From positions 1 through 64,000 of the forward strand of contig NZ_WUEH01000002.1 of assembly GCF_010468615.1 (NCBI RefSeq): a DNA stretch of 64,000 nucleotides, given 5' to 3'. Origin of the DNA: Pseudodesulfovibrio sp. JC047. Lineage in GTDB: Bacteria > Desulfobacterota > Desulfovibrionia > Desulfovibrionales > Desulfovibrionaceae. This document shows positions 17,047 through 24,744 of the stretch, piece by piece (the stretch's first letter is position 1; the number at the start of each line of letters is the position of its first letter). The notes beneath the pieces are model-generated. The model saw only the letters and a program-made list of their open reading frames with translations, was not told the DNA's origin and ran no database searches. Made by a program: the position numbers and the translations under genes.

Positions 17047-17514
17047 TTATGCTTTGGAATCATCTGATCCGGTTTTGCCGACAACAGGTTCGGACTCGAC
17101 TTCATGCGATGTGTGGCCGCCAAAATCTCCAGCCACAACCTTGGGATTGACCGCTGTCACCGCAGCCGTGCCCATGGCCACCGATCCTTCAACCACCGCG
17201 CCCTTTTCCACAACCAACACGGTCGTGGAGAGACTGCCGTTCAAAACAGACGTCTTTTCCAGCACGGTTCGTTCCTGGACCACAACATCACCAGTAATAT
17301 GCCCGCAAGACGTCAATTTCCCAACACGAATAGTGCCAGTGACAACCGCCTTCCGGCCCAAAACCAAATCACCGTCAGTGGAAATTTCGCCCTCGAAACG
17401 ACCGTCGATACGAACCGTTCCTACAAAATCGAGTTTTCCATGATATTCGGTGCCAACACCCAAAAAGGCGTTCAACTCAGAATGATTTGTCGTTTTCTTT
17501 GAAAAAAAACCCAT
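17047..17514 (-). CDS. Bactofilin (polymer-forming cytoskeletal protein)
   Basis: 155-residue bactofilin, which self-assembles into nucleotide-independent filaments and commonly organises cell-wall or envelope machinery. The central beta-helical core (about residues 15-120) shows the repeating hydrophobic-glycine rungs (VGTEYHGKLDFVGTVRIDGRFEG in part, then VLGRKAVVTGTI and VVVQERTVLEK). The N-terminal leader (MGFFSKKTTN) is short and basic, of the type used for membrane contact. GGAG lies eight bases upstream. It is followed by a 53-aa gene, serB and a PerM permease. Confidence 0.9.
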   Translation of the reverse strand: MGFFSKKTTNHSELNAFLGVGTEYHGKLDFVGTVRIDGRFEGEISTDGDLVLGRKAVVTGTIRVGKLTSCGHITGDVVVQERTVLEKTSVLNGSLSTTVLVVEKGAVVEGSVAMGTAAVTAVNPKVVAGDFGGHTSHEVESEPVVGKTGSDDSKA

Positions 17515-17673
17515 AATTAAAACTCCATATATGAAAGCAAGCAGTATATGCCGCCTTCAAAAGCCTTGAAAACAGCTAAGCAGACACTTCCTATACCTCC
17601 CGCTTGCTCCAAATGCCACCACTTTTTCACCCCGCTCGCCAGACAGGACACCCGTCAGACTCCCGCTCTCCCC

Positions 17674-17702
17674 TTGACGCAGTTGCGCACCTCACCTAAA
17701 AT
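17674..17702 (+). promoter_or_regulatory. Sigma70-type promoter of the D-lyxose isomerase gene
   Basis: TTGACG (17674-17679), a 17-base spacer and TAAAAT (17697-17702). The -10 box ends six bases before the ATG at 17709, so transcription would begin about at the start codon; no Shine-Dalgarno is present. Confidence 0.65.
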
Positions 17703-17708
17703 AACACC

Positions 17709-18380
17709 ATGAAACGAAGCGAAATAAATGCACTGATTGCCGATGCCAAGGAATTCTTCACCTCCTTTCAATTCCAGCTTCCACCATGGGCCACATGGAC
17801 CCCGGATCAGTGGAAAGGAACCGGCCACAGCGATGTGGTCGCCAACCAGCTCGGCTGGGATCTCACCGACTACGGTGCAGGCGATTTCGAAAAACGGGGA
17901 CTCATCCTCTTTACCATCCGAAACGGCAACCTCGCGACCAATCATCCCAAAAAATACGCCGAAAAAATCATGATCGTCCGCGAAAACCAGATCTGCCCCA
18001 TGCACTTCCACTGGTCAAAAACAGAAGACATCATCAACCGGGGCGGTGGCAATCTCGTCATCGAGCTTTATGGCTCCACCCCCGACGAAACATTCGACGA
18101 GGCACCGCTCACCGTGTCCGTGGATGGCTTCAACCAAACAGTCCAACCCGGTGGCAAAATCATCCTTACTCCCGGCGAATCCATCTTTCTCCAACAAGGC
18201 ATGTACCATCGATTCTACGGCGAATCCGGCAAAGGTCACGTCCTCGTCGGCGAAGTCTCATCCGTCAACGATGACAATACCGACAACCGTTTTCACAAAT
18301 CACAAGCACGCTTCCCGGATATCATCGAAGACACCCCCCCGCTCCACCTCCTCTGTACCGATTACCCCAACTACATCTAG
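17709..18380 (+). CDS. D-lyxose isomerase (cupin family)
   Basis: 223 residues matching the D-lyxose ketol-isomerase family, which interconverts D-lyxose and D-xylulose (and D-mannose and fructose) using a divalent metal. The cupin core includes CPMHFHWSKTEDIINRGGG, with likely metal ligands H99, H101 and E106, and a further histidine at H167 in GMYHRFYGE. No sugar transporter or kinase is next to it, so its physiological substrate is unclear; sulfate reducers of this type seldom grow on pentoses. The gene seems to be transcribed as a leaderless mRNA. Confidence 0.85.
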   Translation: MKRSEINALIADAKEFFTSFQFQLPPWATWTPDQWKGTGHSDVVANQLGWDLTDYGAGDFEKRGLILFTIRNGNLATNHPKKYAEKIMIVRENQICPMHFHWSKTEDIINRGGGNLVIELYGSTPDETFDEAPLTVSVDGFNQTVQPGGKIILTPGESIFLQQGMYHRFYGESGKGHVLVGEVSSVNDDNTDNRFHKSQARFPDIIEDTPPLHLLCTDYPNYI

Positions 18381-18402
18381 CCCTACCGGGGGTCGCCTTC
18401 AG

Positions 18403-18495
18403 CGTGACCAGGACGCTGTCCTGGACCTGCCAAAGGCCCCTTTGAAAAGGGGCCTCTGGACTCCCCGAAACTTTTTGTCGCTCGCTTCGCTCGAA
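18403..18495 (+). repeat. Dispersed palindromic repeat, copy A
   Basis: Holds the stem AGGCCCCTTT / AAAGGGGCCT type (18433-18454), then CTCTGGACTCCCCGAAAC and the segment TTTTTGTCGCTCGCTTCGCT. The last part is shared with copy C at 22154-22175. The hairpin probably also ends transcription of the isomerase gene. Confidence 0.6.
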
Positions 18496-18690
18496 GCTGT
18501 CGAAAGCCGTTGTTCGTGTGGCTCAAGAGAATACGGTGTAAAAAATTGAATTTTTACAGCCTCTATTGGAAAAATTGAAACATATTCTCTTTGTAAACCC
18601 TTCTTGCTTCTTGAATTATCTCTTCTTTTATCCCTCTTCCTTCTTCAATCCCACTCCACAGATGTCGTAGAACCTCGCCAAAGGCGCGCT

Positions 18691-18792
18691 AAAAAGTTCT
18701 GGAAGGGAGTCCAGAGGGGAACCTCTTCCAAGAGGTTCCCCTCTGGCCGTCGGAGACGCCACCCGGCGAGGGGCCGCCGGAGGCATCCTCGA
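18691..18792 (-). repeat. Dispersed palindromic repeat, copy B (inverted)
   Basis: Read on the reverse strand it contains GCCTCCGGCGGCCCCTCGCC, a long stem GGGAACCTCTT / AAGAGGTTCCC, then TCTGGACTCCCTTCCAGAAC and a T-run. It matches copy C closely across about 100 bases but lies in the opposite orientation. Confidence 0.75.
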
Positions 18793-18810
18793 GACCACTT
18801 CACACACAAA

Positions 18811-18834
18811 GAAAGCCGCTTTGGAAGCGGCTTT
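18811..18834. terminator. Terminator of the FmdE/molybdopterin-binding gene
   Basis: GAAAGCCGCTT pairs with AAGCGGCTTTC around TGG. On the reverse strand a T-rich stretch follows, so it ends the leftward gene at 18864. Confidence 0.75.
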
Positions 18835-18863
18835 CTTGAGAGATGTTTGTGAGAAAGGATCGA

Positions 18864-20489
18864 CTATTTGCCAAACGGGCACTTGGGGAAGGAGCAGGAC
18901 TTGCAGCCCATGCAGAATCCACCTTCGCCGAGATTGGCAAGCATTTTCCGAGTGATAGTTTGTCCGGTAAGCACACGAGGCAACAGAATATCGAAGGCCG
19001 TGGTCTTGTAGAACAATGCGCAGGCGGGCACACCGAGAACGGAGGCACTGTGCATTTTCCCGACAAGCGACATGGTTCCGGGCAGCACGGGCACACCGTA
19101 GAGATCGTCGGTCAATCCGGCATCGACCAATCCGGCGCGGGTCACATCGTCGGGATCAACCGACATACCGGCTGTGGTGACGATAAGGTCACAACCGGCA
19201 TCCAACATGGACGTGGCGGCTGCGGTGATGGCATCTCGTTCGTCGGGAGCGATTTCCGTCTTGATGACTTCGCATCCGAATTGCACAACCTTGGAAGTAA
19301 TGATGGGAATGAATTTGTCTTCGATCAAGCCTTGAAAGACCTCGGTACCAGTGACCAAAATACCAACTTTGGCAGCCTTCATCGGCAGGATTTCAAGCAC
19401 CGGCTCATGACCAAGCGCAGTCAATGCACGGCTGAATTTGTCACGGGAAATGTAGAGCGGGATGGCACGAGAACCACCAACGCCTTTGCCTTTTGGCATG
19501 ACAGACCCATCGTGACGCGTGGCAAGCATGACATCAGGCGACAGGTTGAAACGGGACAACGCTTCACGATCAATGGAGAGCATTCCAGGCTCTTCGGCAA
19601 AAAAGTTGATCTTGCCTTCCTGCGGATTGGGATCATAGGAGATACCCTTTCCGGCAATACGCTTGGCAAAGGCCTTGACCGCATCGTTTTCATGCACCCA
19701 TTCGTCGCTGGGCAGGTCTTCTTCGAGATAGACATTGAACTTGCCGATGCGCTGCAACCGACACACATCGCCGATGTCGAGGGTCTCACCGGCCTTCATG
19801 ATGGGGCCTTTTGATTCGCCGGGGACAATACCGGTCATATCGTGCGCGGCCTTTTTGCCAACGGCTTCTTCAACGGGCACCGCATGCAGGTCGGGAGCGT
19901 CATCAAGACAAGACAGCTCGCCCATGGTTTCATAAGGGGCTTCACCCTGACAACCGCGACAGATGGAACCGTCGGAACCAGGATAGGCTTCACCGCAGAC
20001 CGGACAGGTTTCGATGGTGGACATATGACCGTGGCCAATATATTTCTTATCAATGACAATCGGCTGGATGGAACAAATGGTATCGCCAGCCTCTTCGATT
20101 TCCTGAAAAAGCTTTTCGGTATTCTGCTCGGCTTTGGGTTTTTCCTTCATGAACCAGCCACGAATCTCGGGCCATTTGTCGAGTTTTTTCTGATCCACAG
20201 CCACCCGCACGCCCTCACCAGTGAATTTGTCGTACAAGGCAACCGCATAGCGTCCCAGCAACGTGATTTTCATCCAGTTGTTTCCGGTACTGCATGGCGT
20301 CTGCATCTGCACGGCATCCGGGAGACATTTGCCGGTCTCGACCATTGCCTCATACAGCGTGCCTTCGGGAATGCGCGCCTTGGCCGCCTCGACCATGTAT
20401 CCACCGATCAACAGTCCCGGAGCCGGGTAGCCGTGAAACTGCTTTGCCTTTTTCTTGAACTCTTCAAATGTGTATTCACCGATATTCAT
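18864..20489 (-). CDS. FmdE-MoeA/MoaB-like fusion protein (molybdopterin-binding)
   Basis: 541-residue fusion. Residues 1-135 match the FmdE domain (formylmethanofuran dehydrogenase operon protein E: FHGYPAPGLLIGGYM, CLPDAVQMQTPCSTGNNW). Residues 160-182 form a zinc-ribbon-like CxxC-x11-CxxC (C162, C165, C177, C180). The C-terminal half, from about residue 345, is a molybdopterin-binding MoCF domain (VGILVTGTEVFQGLIEDKF, IVTTAGMSVDPDD, LPGTMSLV). The very end, CMGCKSCSFPKCPFGK, adds four cysteines that could bind metal. It probably acts in maturation or insertion of molybdenum or tungsten cofactor; the exact step is unknown. GAGG lies five bases upstream. Confidence 0.8.
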   Translation of the reverse strand: MNIGEYTFEEFKKKAKQFHGYPAPGLLIGGYMVEAAKARIPEGTLYEAMVETGKCLPDAVQMQTPCSTGNNWMKITLLGRYAVALYDKFTGEGVRVAVDQKKLDKWPEIRGWFMKEKPKAEQNTEKLFQEIEEAGDTICSIQPIVIDKKYIGHGHMSTIETCPVCGEAYPGSDGSICRGCQGEAPYETMGELSCLDDAPDLHAVPVEEAVGKKAAHDMTGIVPGESKGPIMKAGETLDIGDVCRLQRIGKFNVYLEEDLPSDEWVHENDAVKAFAKRIAGKGISYDPNPQEGKINFFAEEPGMLSIDREALSRFNLSPDVMLATRHDGSVMPKGKGVGGSRAIPLYISRDKFSRALTALGHEPVLEILPMKAAKVGILVTGTEVFQGLIEDKFIPIITSKVVQFGCEVIKTEIAPDERDAITAAATSMLDAGCDLIVTTAGMSVDPDDVTRAGLVDAGLTDDLYGVPVLPGTMSLVGKMHSASVLGVPACALFYKTTAFDILLPRVLTGQTITRKMLANLGEGGFCMGCKSCSFPKCPFGK

Positions 20490-20640
20490 ATGTTCCTCGA
20501 TTCTCTTTGCAACCCGGTAGCTGGGTCAATTATGAGTAGCCATGACCATTTCACCCGTTTCCGGGGGACAGGACTATGCCATTATGCGAAGACGGAAGCA
20601 ATGTCGGGAAGTGTTTAACGAGAATTCACATTCATCAAGT
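20490..20640 (-). promoter_or_regulatory. Structured 5' leader of the FmdE fusion gene, candidate riboswitch
   Basis: Read on the reverse strand, the leader contains a CCCG-GAAA-CGGG GNRA hairpin, then GGTCA facing TGACC, then an ACCC / GGGT stem around AGCTACC, followed by GCAAAGAG and the ribosome binding site. The order and compactness resemble metabolite-sensing RNAs upstream of molybdenum-cofactor genes. I could not match it base by base to the Moco consensus from memory. Confidence 0.4.
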
Positions 20641-20739
20641 GGGAAAATACACCTAAAAAATCGACAACAAAGGCTTTTTCCAAAGACATCAAGCATCCAC
20701 TGTTTGCCAAAAGCCCCTATCTTCTTCGCTTTCTTCAAA

Positions 20740-20775
20740 AACGACACCCAATTTGTACAAAAATTGGGTGTCGTT
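20740..20775. terminator. Strong terminator after the Pro-rich lipoprotein gene
   Basis: AACGACACCCAATTT (20740-20754) pairs perfectly with AAATTGGGTGTCGTT (20761-20775) around GTACAA, with a T-run following on the reverse strand. Confidence 0.85.
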
Positions 20776-20808
20776 GAACACTGCATATCTCTCTAACCGA
20801 GCATGAGT

Positions 20809-21066
20809 TTAGCGTCTACCGGGCCGGACAGGGGGAGACGCTGGCCGAGAAGGCAGTGGCTTGGGCCGTGGTTTCGGCTTGACTGCGGGCGGTTTTCCCG
20901 GCTTCTGATTTGGCGGAGGTCTATGGTGATGATATCGATAGTCGTCATGATAGCCCCAACTGGTGCCATAGGAATAGGTCATGCCATAGCCCACGGTACA
21001 GGCGGTCATGAAGGCCGCTAGAAGACAACACATTCCCGCCAGAGCGATATATTTGAAAAAGTGCAT
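20809..21066 (-). CDS. Small proline-rich lipoprotein
   Basis: 85 residues with a lipoprotein signal peptide ending in LAAFMTAC, followed by a Tyr/Gly/His segment (YGMTYSYGTSWGYHDD, then HHH) and a Pro/Lys-rich tail (KPGKPPAVKPKPRPKPLPS). GGAGG upstream at 21066 fixes the start; a longer frame would not have a signal peptide. Its ATG lies one base after the stop of the VOC-like lipoprotein, so the two are coupled. The tail could reach through the periplasm. I recognise no family. Confidence 0.7.
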   Translation of the reverse strand: MHFFKYIALAGMCCLLAAFMTACTVGYGMTYSYGTSWGYHDDYRYHHHRPPPNQKPGKPPAVKPKPRPKPLPSRPASPPVRPGRR

Positions 21067-21067
21067 A

Positions 21068-21946
21068 TCAATCCTCCTCCGGCTCCAGTTCCTGAATACC
21101 CACGATTGCCCCTGTCGGATCGGCAAACAAGGCCACTCGTCCGGATTTGACGTCCATCTGCGGGGCAATCAAAATGCGACCGCCATTGTCCTCAATGAGG
21201 GTGACTGTTGCCTGAATGTCTTCCACGGCCACATAGGGCACCCATTGCGGATCAACATCGTTCCATGGAATGGACACCACACCGGCACGAGGTTGGTCAT
21301 TGGTGTACAGCACGGTGTAGCTGACTGCGTCATGGACATCGACCTGTTCGCTCTGATACCCGCCTAAAGGCGTATAAAACCGCACGGCACCGTCAACATC
21401 CGTAGTCCACAATTCCGCACCGAACCACAGATTGGCACGAGGTTTTCTATCCGGAGGATCGCCTACCGGAGAATTCAGCAGGGCCACCGGTGCTTTTTGT
21501 GGGTCCAGGACAACGGCAATTCTTCCGCGATTCGGCAGGTCTTTTGGTGGAACATGTCCCGTACCTCCCGAACGAAGAGCGGCTTCATACGCATGATCAG
21601 TATCGGTCACGGACATATATGACAGCCACTGGGAATCGCCCGGTTCTCCATCGCGTCCAATCATCGTGCCAATAATTCGTCCGCTCGAAAAAATGGTTTT
21701 GACCTGCGCATTCCCAGCATTGGTGCGTTCGAAATTCCAATCAAACACCCGATCATAAAAATTCTGGGCAGCAGTCATGTCGGTCGTAAACAGGTCGAAC
21801 CAGACGAATTTCCCATCCAAATGAAGTTGTGCCGCGTCAAGTGTCACAGGCGGCACAACGACTTTTGTCGAGCAGCCGCCCATCCACATCAGCAGGAACA
21901 AGCTCACAATAATAAGTCTTGTCGTACAACGTGTCATGCCTCTCAT
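21068..21946 (-). CDS. Lipoprotein with two VOC (glyoxalase-like) domains
   Basis: 292 residues. The lipobox LMWMGGCS places the acylated cysteine near residue 25. Two vicinal-oxygen-chelate modules follow: FVWFDLFTTDMTAAQNFYDRVF (first domain, about residues 45-160) and WFGAELWTTDVDGAVRFYTPL (second, about 173-290). VOC domains bind metals and small oxygenated ligands. A periplasmic lipid-anchored version is less common than cytoplasmic ones, and the substrate is unknown. Transcribed with the small lipoprotein downstream. Confidence 0.75.
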   Translation of the reverse strand: MRGMTRCTTRLIIVSLFLLMWMGGCSTKVVVPPVTLDAAQLHLDGKFVWFDLFTTDMTAAQNFYDRVFDWNFERTNAGNAQVKTIFSSGRIIGTMIGRDGEPGDSQWLSYMSVTDTDHAYEAALRSGGTGHVPPKDLPNRGRIAVVLDPQKAPVALLNSPVGDPPDRKPRANLWFGAELWTTDVDGAVRFYTPLGGYQSEQVDVHDAVSYTVLYTNDQPRAGVVSIPWNDVDPQWVPYVAVEDIQATVTLIEDNGGRILIAPQMDVKSGRVALFADPTGAIVGIQELEPEED

Positions 21947-22060
21947 CCTCTATCCCTTGCTGAAAATTGTTTGGACCCGGGTGACGTTCCCGATCTTTTT
22001 TGAATGTAGCACAGCACAGCTCCAAAAGGGAACCGGGCTCGACAGTTCATAAAAAAGAAG

Positions 22061-22180
22061 CCGCTGGCAGCCCCTCGCCGGGGGGGCGTCTTCGACGACC
22101 AGAGAGGGAACCTCTTGGAAGAGGTTCCCTCTCTGGACTCTCCTTCCAGAACTTTTTGTCGCTCGCTTCGCTCGAAGGTG
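22061..22180 (+). repeat. Dispersed palindromic repeat, copy C
   Basis: Contains GGCAGCCCCTCGCCGGG, the long stem AGAGAGGGAACCTCTT / AAGAGGTTCCCTCTCT, then GGACTCTCCTTCCAGAAC and TTTTTGTCGCTCGCTTCGCT. It is the direct-orientation counterpart of copy B and shares its right end with copy A. Repeats like this are common between genes in Desulfovibrio. Confidence 0.75.
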
Positions 22181-22238
22181 GACGGCGACGAAGTGGTGGA
22201 AGGAATGAAGAGGTGATTTTTTAGATAGGCATAAAAAA

Positions 22239-22266
22239 GGGACCGTTCCGATACCGGAACGGTCCC
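22239..22266 (-). terminator. Intrinsic terminator of the dsrMKJOP operon
   Basis: GGGACCGTTCCG pairs with CGGAACGGTCCC around ATAC. On the reverse strand it is followed by six T residues, placing it right after dsrP. Confidence 0.9.
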
Positions 22267-22328
22267 TGTATAAGCCTGAGAACCTCACGAGGTGACGTTA
22301 CGAGACGAGGCTTTCGGAGCAATCAGCT

Positions 22329-23576
22329 TTATGCTTCGGCAAGGACTTCTTCAGTCTTTTCCTCGGCTTCAGCACAATTACACCCATCTTCGGTAGAGCA
22401 ACCACACGGCAGTTTCTGAGAATGACCCACTTCTTGTTTCACTTCTGTAGCGATCTTGAAAAGAATCGTCACAATAAGAGCACCAATGGCATAAATCATC
22501 ATAGAAACCAAAAGCTCTTTGCCGGTCGGCCAATACGGAGTGATGGTCCCGAACGGAGTCGGGTTAAAACCACCAATCAACAAGGCCAATCCTTTGTCAA
22601 TCCAAGTGGCAATCACGAGGAGGACAAGAGTCCAGGGCAACAGCTTCATGTTGTTACGGAACTTCGGCGTCACCAACAACGTGATGGAGATAGCCGCAAG
22701 ACCGATAAAGGTCCACATGAGACCGACCAATTCATGATGACCGTGGGCACCTGCGAACAGGTAAACCAACGGATGCATATGGCCAGGCATATTGGAGTAG
22801 AAAGCGGTGAAAACTTCAAGCGCAAAGAAGAACATGTTCACGCACATGGCGTAAGCAATAATCTTGACCAAAGTTTTCAAAGCATTTTTGGGCATCTTGA
22901 AGGTGGTGACCCTCTCGGTGACCAACATGACGAGCGTCAAGATCGCGGGACCGGCGCAGAACGCGGAAGCAAGGAAGCGAGCAGCCAAAATGGCAGTCAG
23001 CCAATAATGGCGGCCAGGCAGGCCCTGATACAAGAACGCAGTCACGGTATGGATCGAGAAAGCCCAAATGATGGATATATAGATGAACGGCTTGAGCCAC
23101 TTCGGATGCGACAAATGCGCACGGTCAGCAGTCAGGCAGGTCCAACCCACAAACAGATTCAGGAACAGATAGCCATTAATGACCAACGCATCCCAGAACA
23201 GTACAGAGTTCGGAGTGGGGTGAAGGAACATGTTCATCATGCGGCTCGGCTGACCGATATCGACAACGACGAACAGAAGGCACATTATACAGGCAGCAAT
23301 TGCCATGAACTCACCAAAAATGACCATGTGTTTGTTGGCCTTATACCCATGAAAGTAATTCGGCAACACGATCATGACACCGGAAGCGGCCAGACCGACA
23401 AGATAGGTGAGCTGAGAGATATAAAATCCCCAAGATATGTCACGGCTCATGCCGGTCGTCTCCAGCCCCACCATGAGCTGATTGACATACGCCAGAGCGC
23501 CAATGCCGATCAGAACGATGAGGAAGCTGATCCACATCCAATATCTTTTGGAACCTTTGAGAGCTAATTCAAGCAT
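22329..23576 (-). CDS. dsrP: DsrP, NrfD-type quinone-interacting membrane subunit
   Basis: 415-residue integral membrane protein of the NrfD/PsrC family, about ten helices, beginning with a short cytoplasmic end before SFLIVLIGIGALAYV. DsrP has no haem; in the DsrMKJOP complex it pairs with the periplasmic ferredoxin-like DsrO and is thought to exchange electrons with the menaquinone pool. The C-terminus carries a cysteine-rich stretch (LPCGCSTEDGCNCAEAEE) that is not part of the NrfD core and could bind metal. It is the last gene of the operon, 11 bases after dsrO. Confidence 0.95.
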   Translation of the reverse strand: MLELALKGSKRYWMWISFLIVLIGIGALAYVNQLMVGLETTGMSRDISWGFYISQLTYLVGLAASGVMIVLPNYFHGYKANKHMVIFGEFMAIAACIMCLLFVVVDIGQPSRMMNMFLHPTPNSVLFWDALVINGYLFLNLFVGWTCLTADRAHLSHPKWLKPFIYISIIWAFSIHTVTAFLYQGLPGRHYWLTAILAARFLASAFCAGPAILTLVMLVTERVTTFKMPKNALKTLVKIIAYAMCVNMFFFALEVFTAFYSNMPGHMHPLVYLFAGAHGHHELVGLMWTFIGLAAISITLLVTPKFRNNMKLLPWTLVLLVIATWIDKGLALLIGGFNPTPFGTITPYWPTGKELLVSMMIYAIGALIVTILFKIATEVKQEVGHSQKLPCGCSTEDGCNCAEAEEKTEEVLAEA

Positions 23577-23587
23577 TCTGATTCCTC

Positions 23588-24355
23588 CTAAATGATGTAG
23601 TAAACACTGGGCTCAGTGCCAGCAGTTGGTTTACGACGAATAGTGAACCGTTCGCGGAGGACCTGACGGACTTCGGAATCGGGATCTCTCAAATCACCGA
23701 ACACGATGGCGCCTTCCGAGGCTTCCACACACGCAGGCTGCTTGCCGATGGCAAGGCGTTCGACACAGAAGTTGCACTTCTCGACGACACCACGCATACG
23801 GGTGGGGAATTCAGGGTTCAATTTCTCAAGGTCCAGATTCTTCCGAGGCTCGCCCCAGTTGAATGACCGTGAACCGTAAGGACAACCGGCCATGCAGTAC
23901 CGACAACCGATGCAGCGATGATAATCCATGGCCACGATACCGTCGGGACGCTGATATGTTGCCTTCGTCGGGCAAACACGAACACAGGGCGGATTCTCAC
24001 AATGGTTGCACAGCAACGGGAAGGTGCGCTGATGCACTTCTTCGGACAGATGCGGGTTCTCCTGTTCGGGGAACGTATGGGCATAAGCGTCCGACCAGAG
24101 CCACTTCACTTCCTTGTTGCCTTCGACATTCGGGACATTGTGGATGGCGTGGCACACTTCGGCCAACTTGGCTATTTTCTCTTCAGTATGCAGCTTGGTG
24201 GTATCAATAACCATGGCCCAATGCTTTGCATGAACGGCGTTGGCATTGACCTTGACCGGAGACTGTCCACTGGAGGCCATGGCCTTGGGAGCCACGGCGA
24301 TCCCGGCTGCAGCGATACCGGCAAGCTTGATGAAGGTTCTTCTGTCATTCTTCAT
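23588..24355 (-). CDS. dsrO: DsrO, periplasmic four-cluster ferredoxin-like subunit
   Basis: 255 residues with a Tat signal (DRRTFIKLAG, then a hydrophobic stretch and an AMA-S cleavage region), meaning it folds with its clusters in the cytoplasm before export. Cysteine groups CNHCENPPCVRVCP, CIGCRYCMAGCPYG and CNFC plus ACVEAC-like residues fit three to four [4Fe-4S] clusters. It relays electrons between DsrJ and DsrP. The start at 24355 overlaps the dsrJ stop by one base (TAATG), so translation is coupled; a longer frame to 24385 would put residues before the Tat motif. Confidence 0.95.
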   Translation of the reverse strand: MKNDRRTFIKLAGIAAAGIAVAPKAMASSGQSPVKVNANAVHAKHWAMVIDTTKLHTEEKIAKLAEVCHAIHNVPNVEGNKEVKWLWSDAYAHTFPEQENPHLSEEVHQRTFPLLCNHCENPPCVRVCPTKATYQRPDGIVAMDYHRCIGCRYCMAGCPYGSRSFNWGEPRKNLDLEKLNPEFPTRMRGVVEKCNFCVERLAIGKQPACVEASEGAIVFGDLRDPDSEVRQVLRERFTIRRKPTAGTEPSVYYII

Positions 24356-24744
24356 TATTTCAAACCCTCCGGCTGAATGTGGCAATCCCAGCAGTAGGGA
24401 GAGACACCAGCGTCATCATGACACTTGTCACAGAACTCGGCCTTATTGGTGTGGCACTTCATACACGTGTTCTGCAAGGAGATGGTGAATTCTTTGCCCT
24501 TGTGGTTTGTATAGGTCCGCTTACCGTCGCGCAAAGCCCAGTCACGCCAGTCGTTGAGAAGCTGCATGTGCTTTTCGCGCATGAACTCCTTGGACTCGAT
24601 GCATTCCTTTTCGCCTGCGGGGAGTTTCAGCTCGGGCTGTTTATACTCCTTGGTCACGGCTGTGCCCATCGCGAACGGGGCGCACAGCAAGGCGATAAAG
24701 ATGAGCAGACCAGCGATGATCGGAAATCCGTAGTGCATCTTCAT
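24355..24744 (-). CDS. dsrJ: DsrJ, periplasmic triheme cytochrome c
   Basis: 129 residues with an N-terminal signal anchor (FPIIAGLLIFIALLCAPFAM) and three haem-binding sites: CMKCH (94-98), CDKCH (105-109) and CWDCH (118-122). Cys48, in ECIESKEF, is in the region where family members hold an unusual cysteine haem ligand. DsrJ is the periplasmic end of the complex and may handle sulfur compounds or simple electron input. It directly follows dsrK (TAAATG). Confidence 0.95.
   Translation of the reverse strand: MKMHYGFPIIAGLLIFIALLCAPFAMGTAVTKEYKQPELKLPAGEKECIESKEFMREKHMQLLNDWRDWALRDGKRTYTNHKGKEFTISLQNTCMKCHTNKAEFCDKCHDDAGVSPYCWDCHIQPEGLK

Noticed and set aside
20490-20640. Cyclic di-GMP (GEMM-I) riboswitch in the FmdE leader
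   Set aside because: The 3' part GGGTTGC is reminiscent of GEMM, but the conserved receptor and tetraloop pattern are not present in order.
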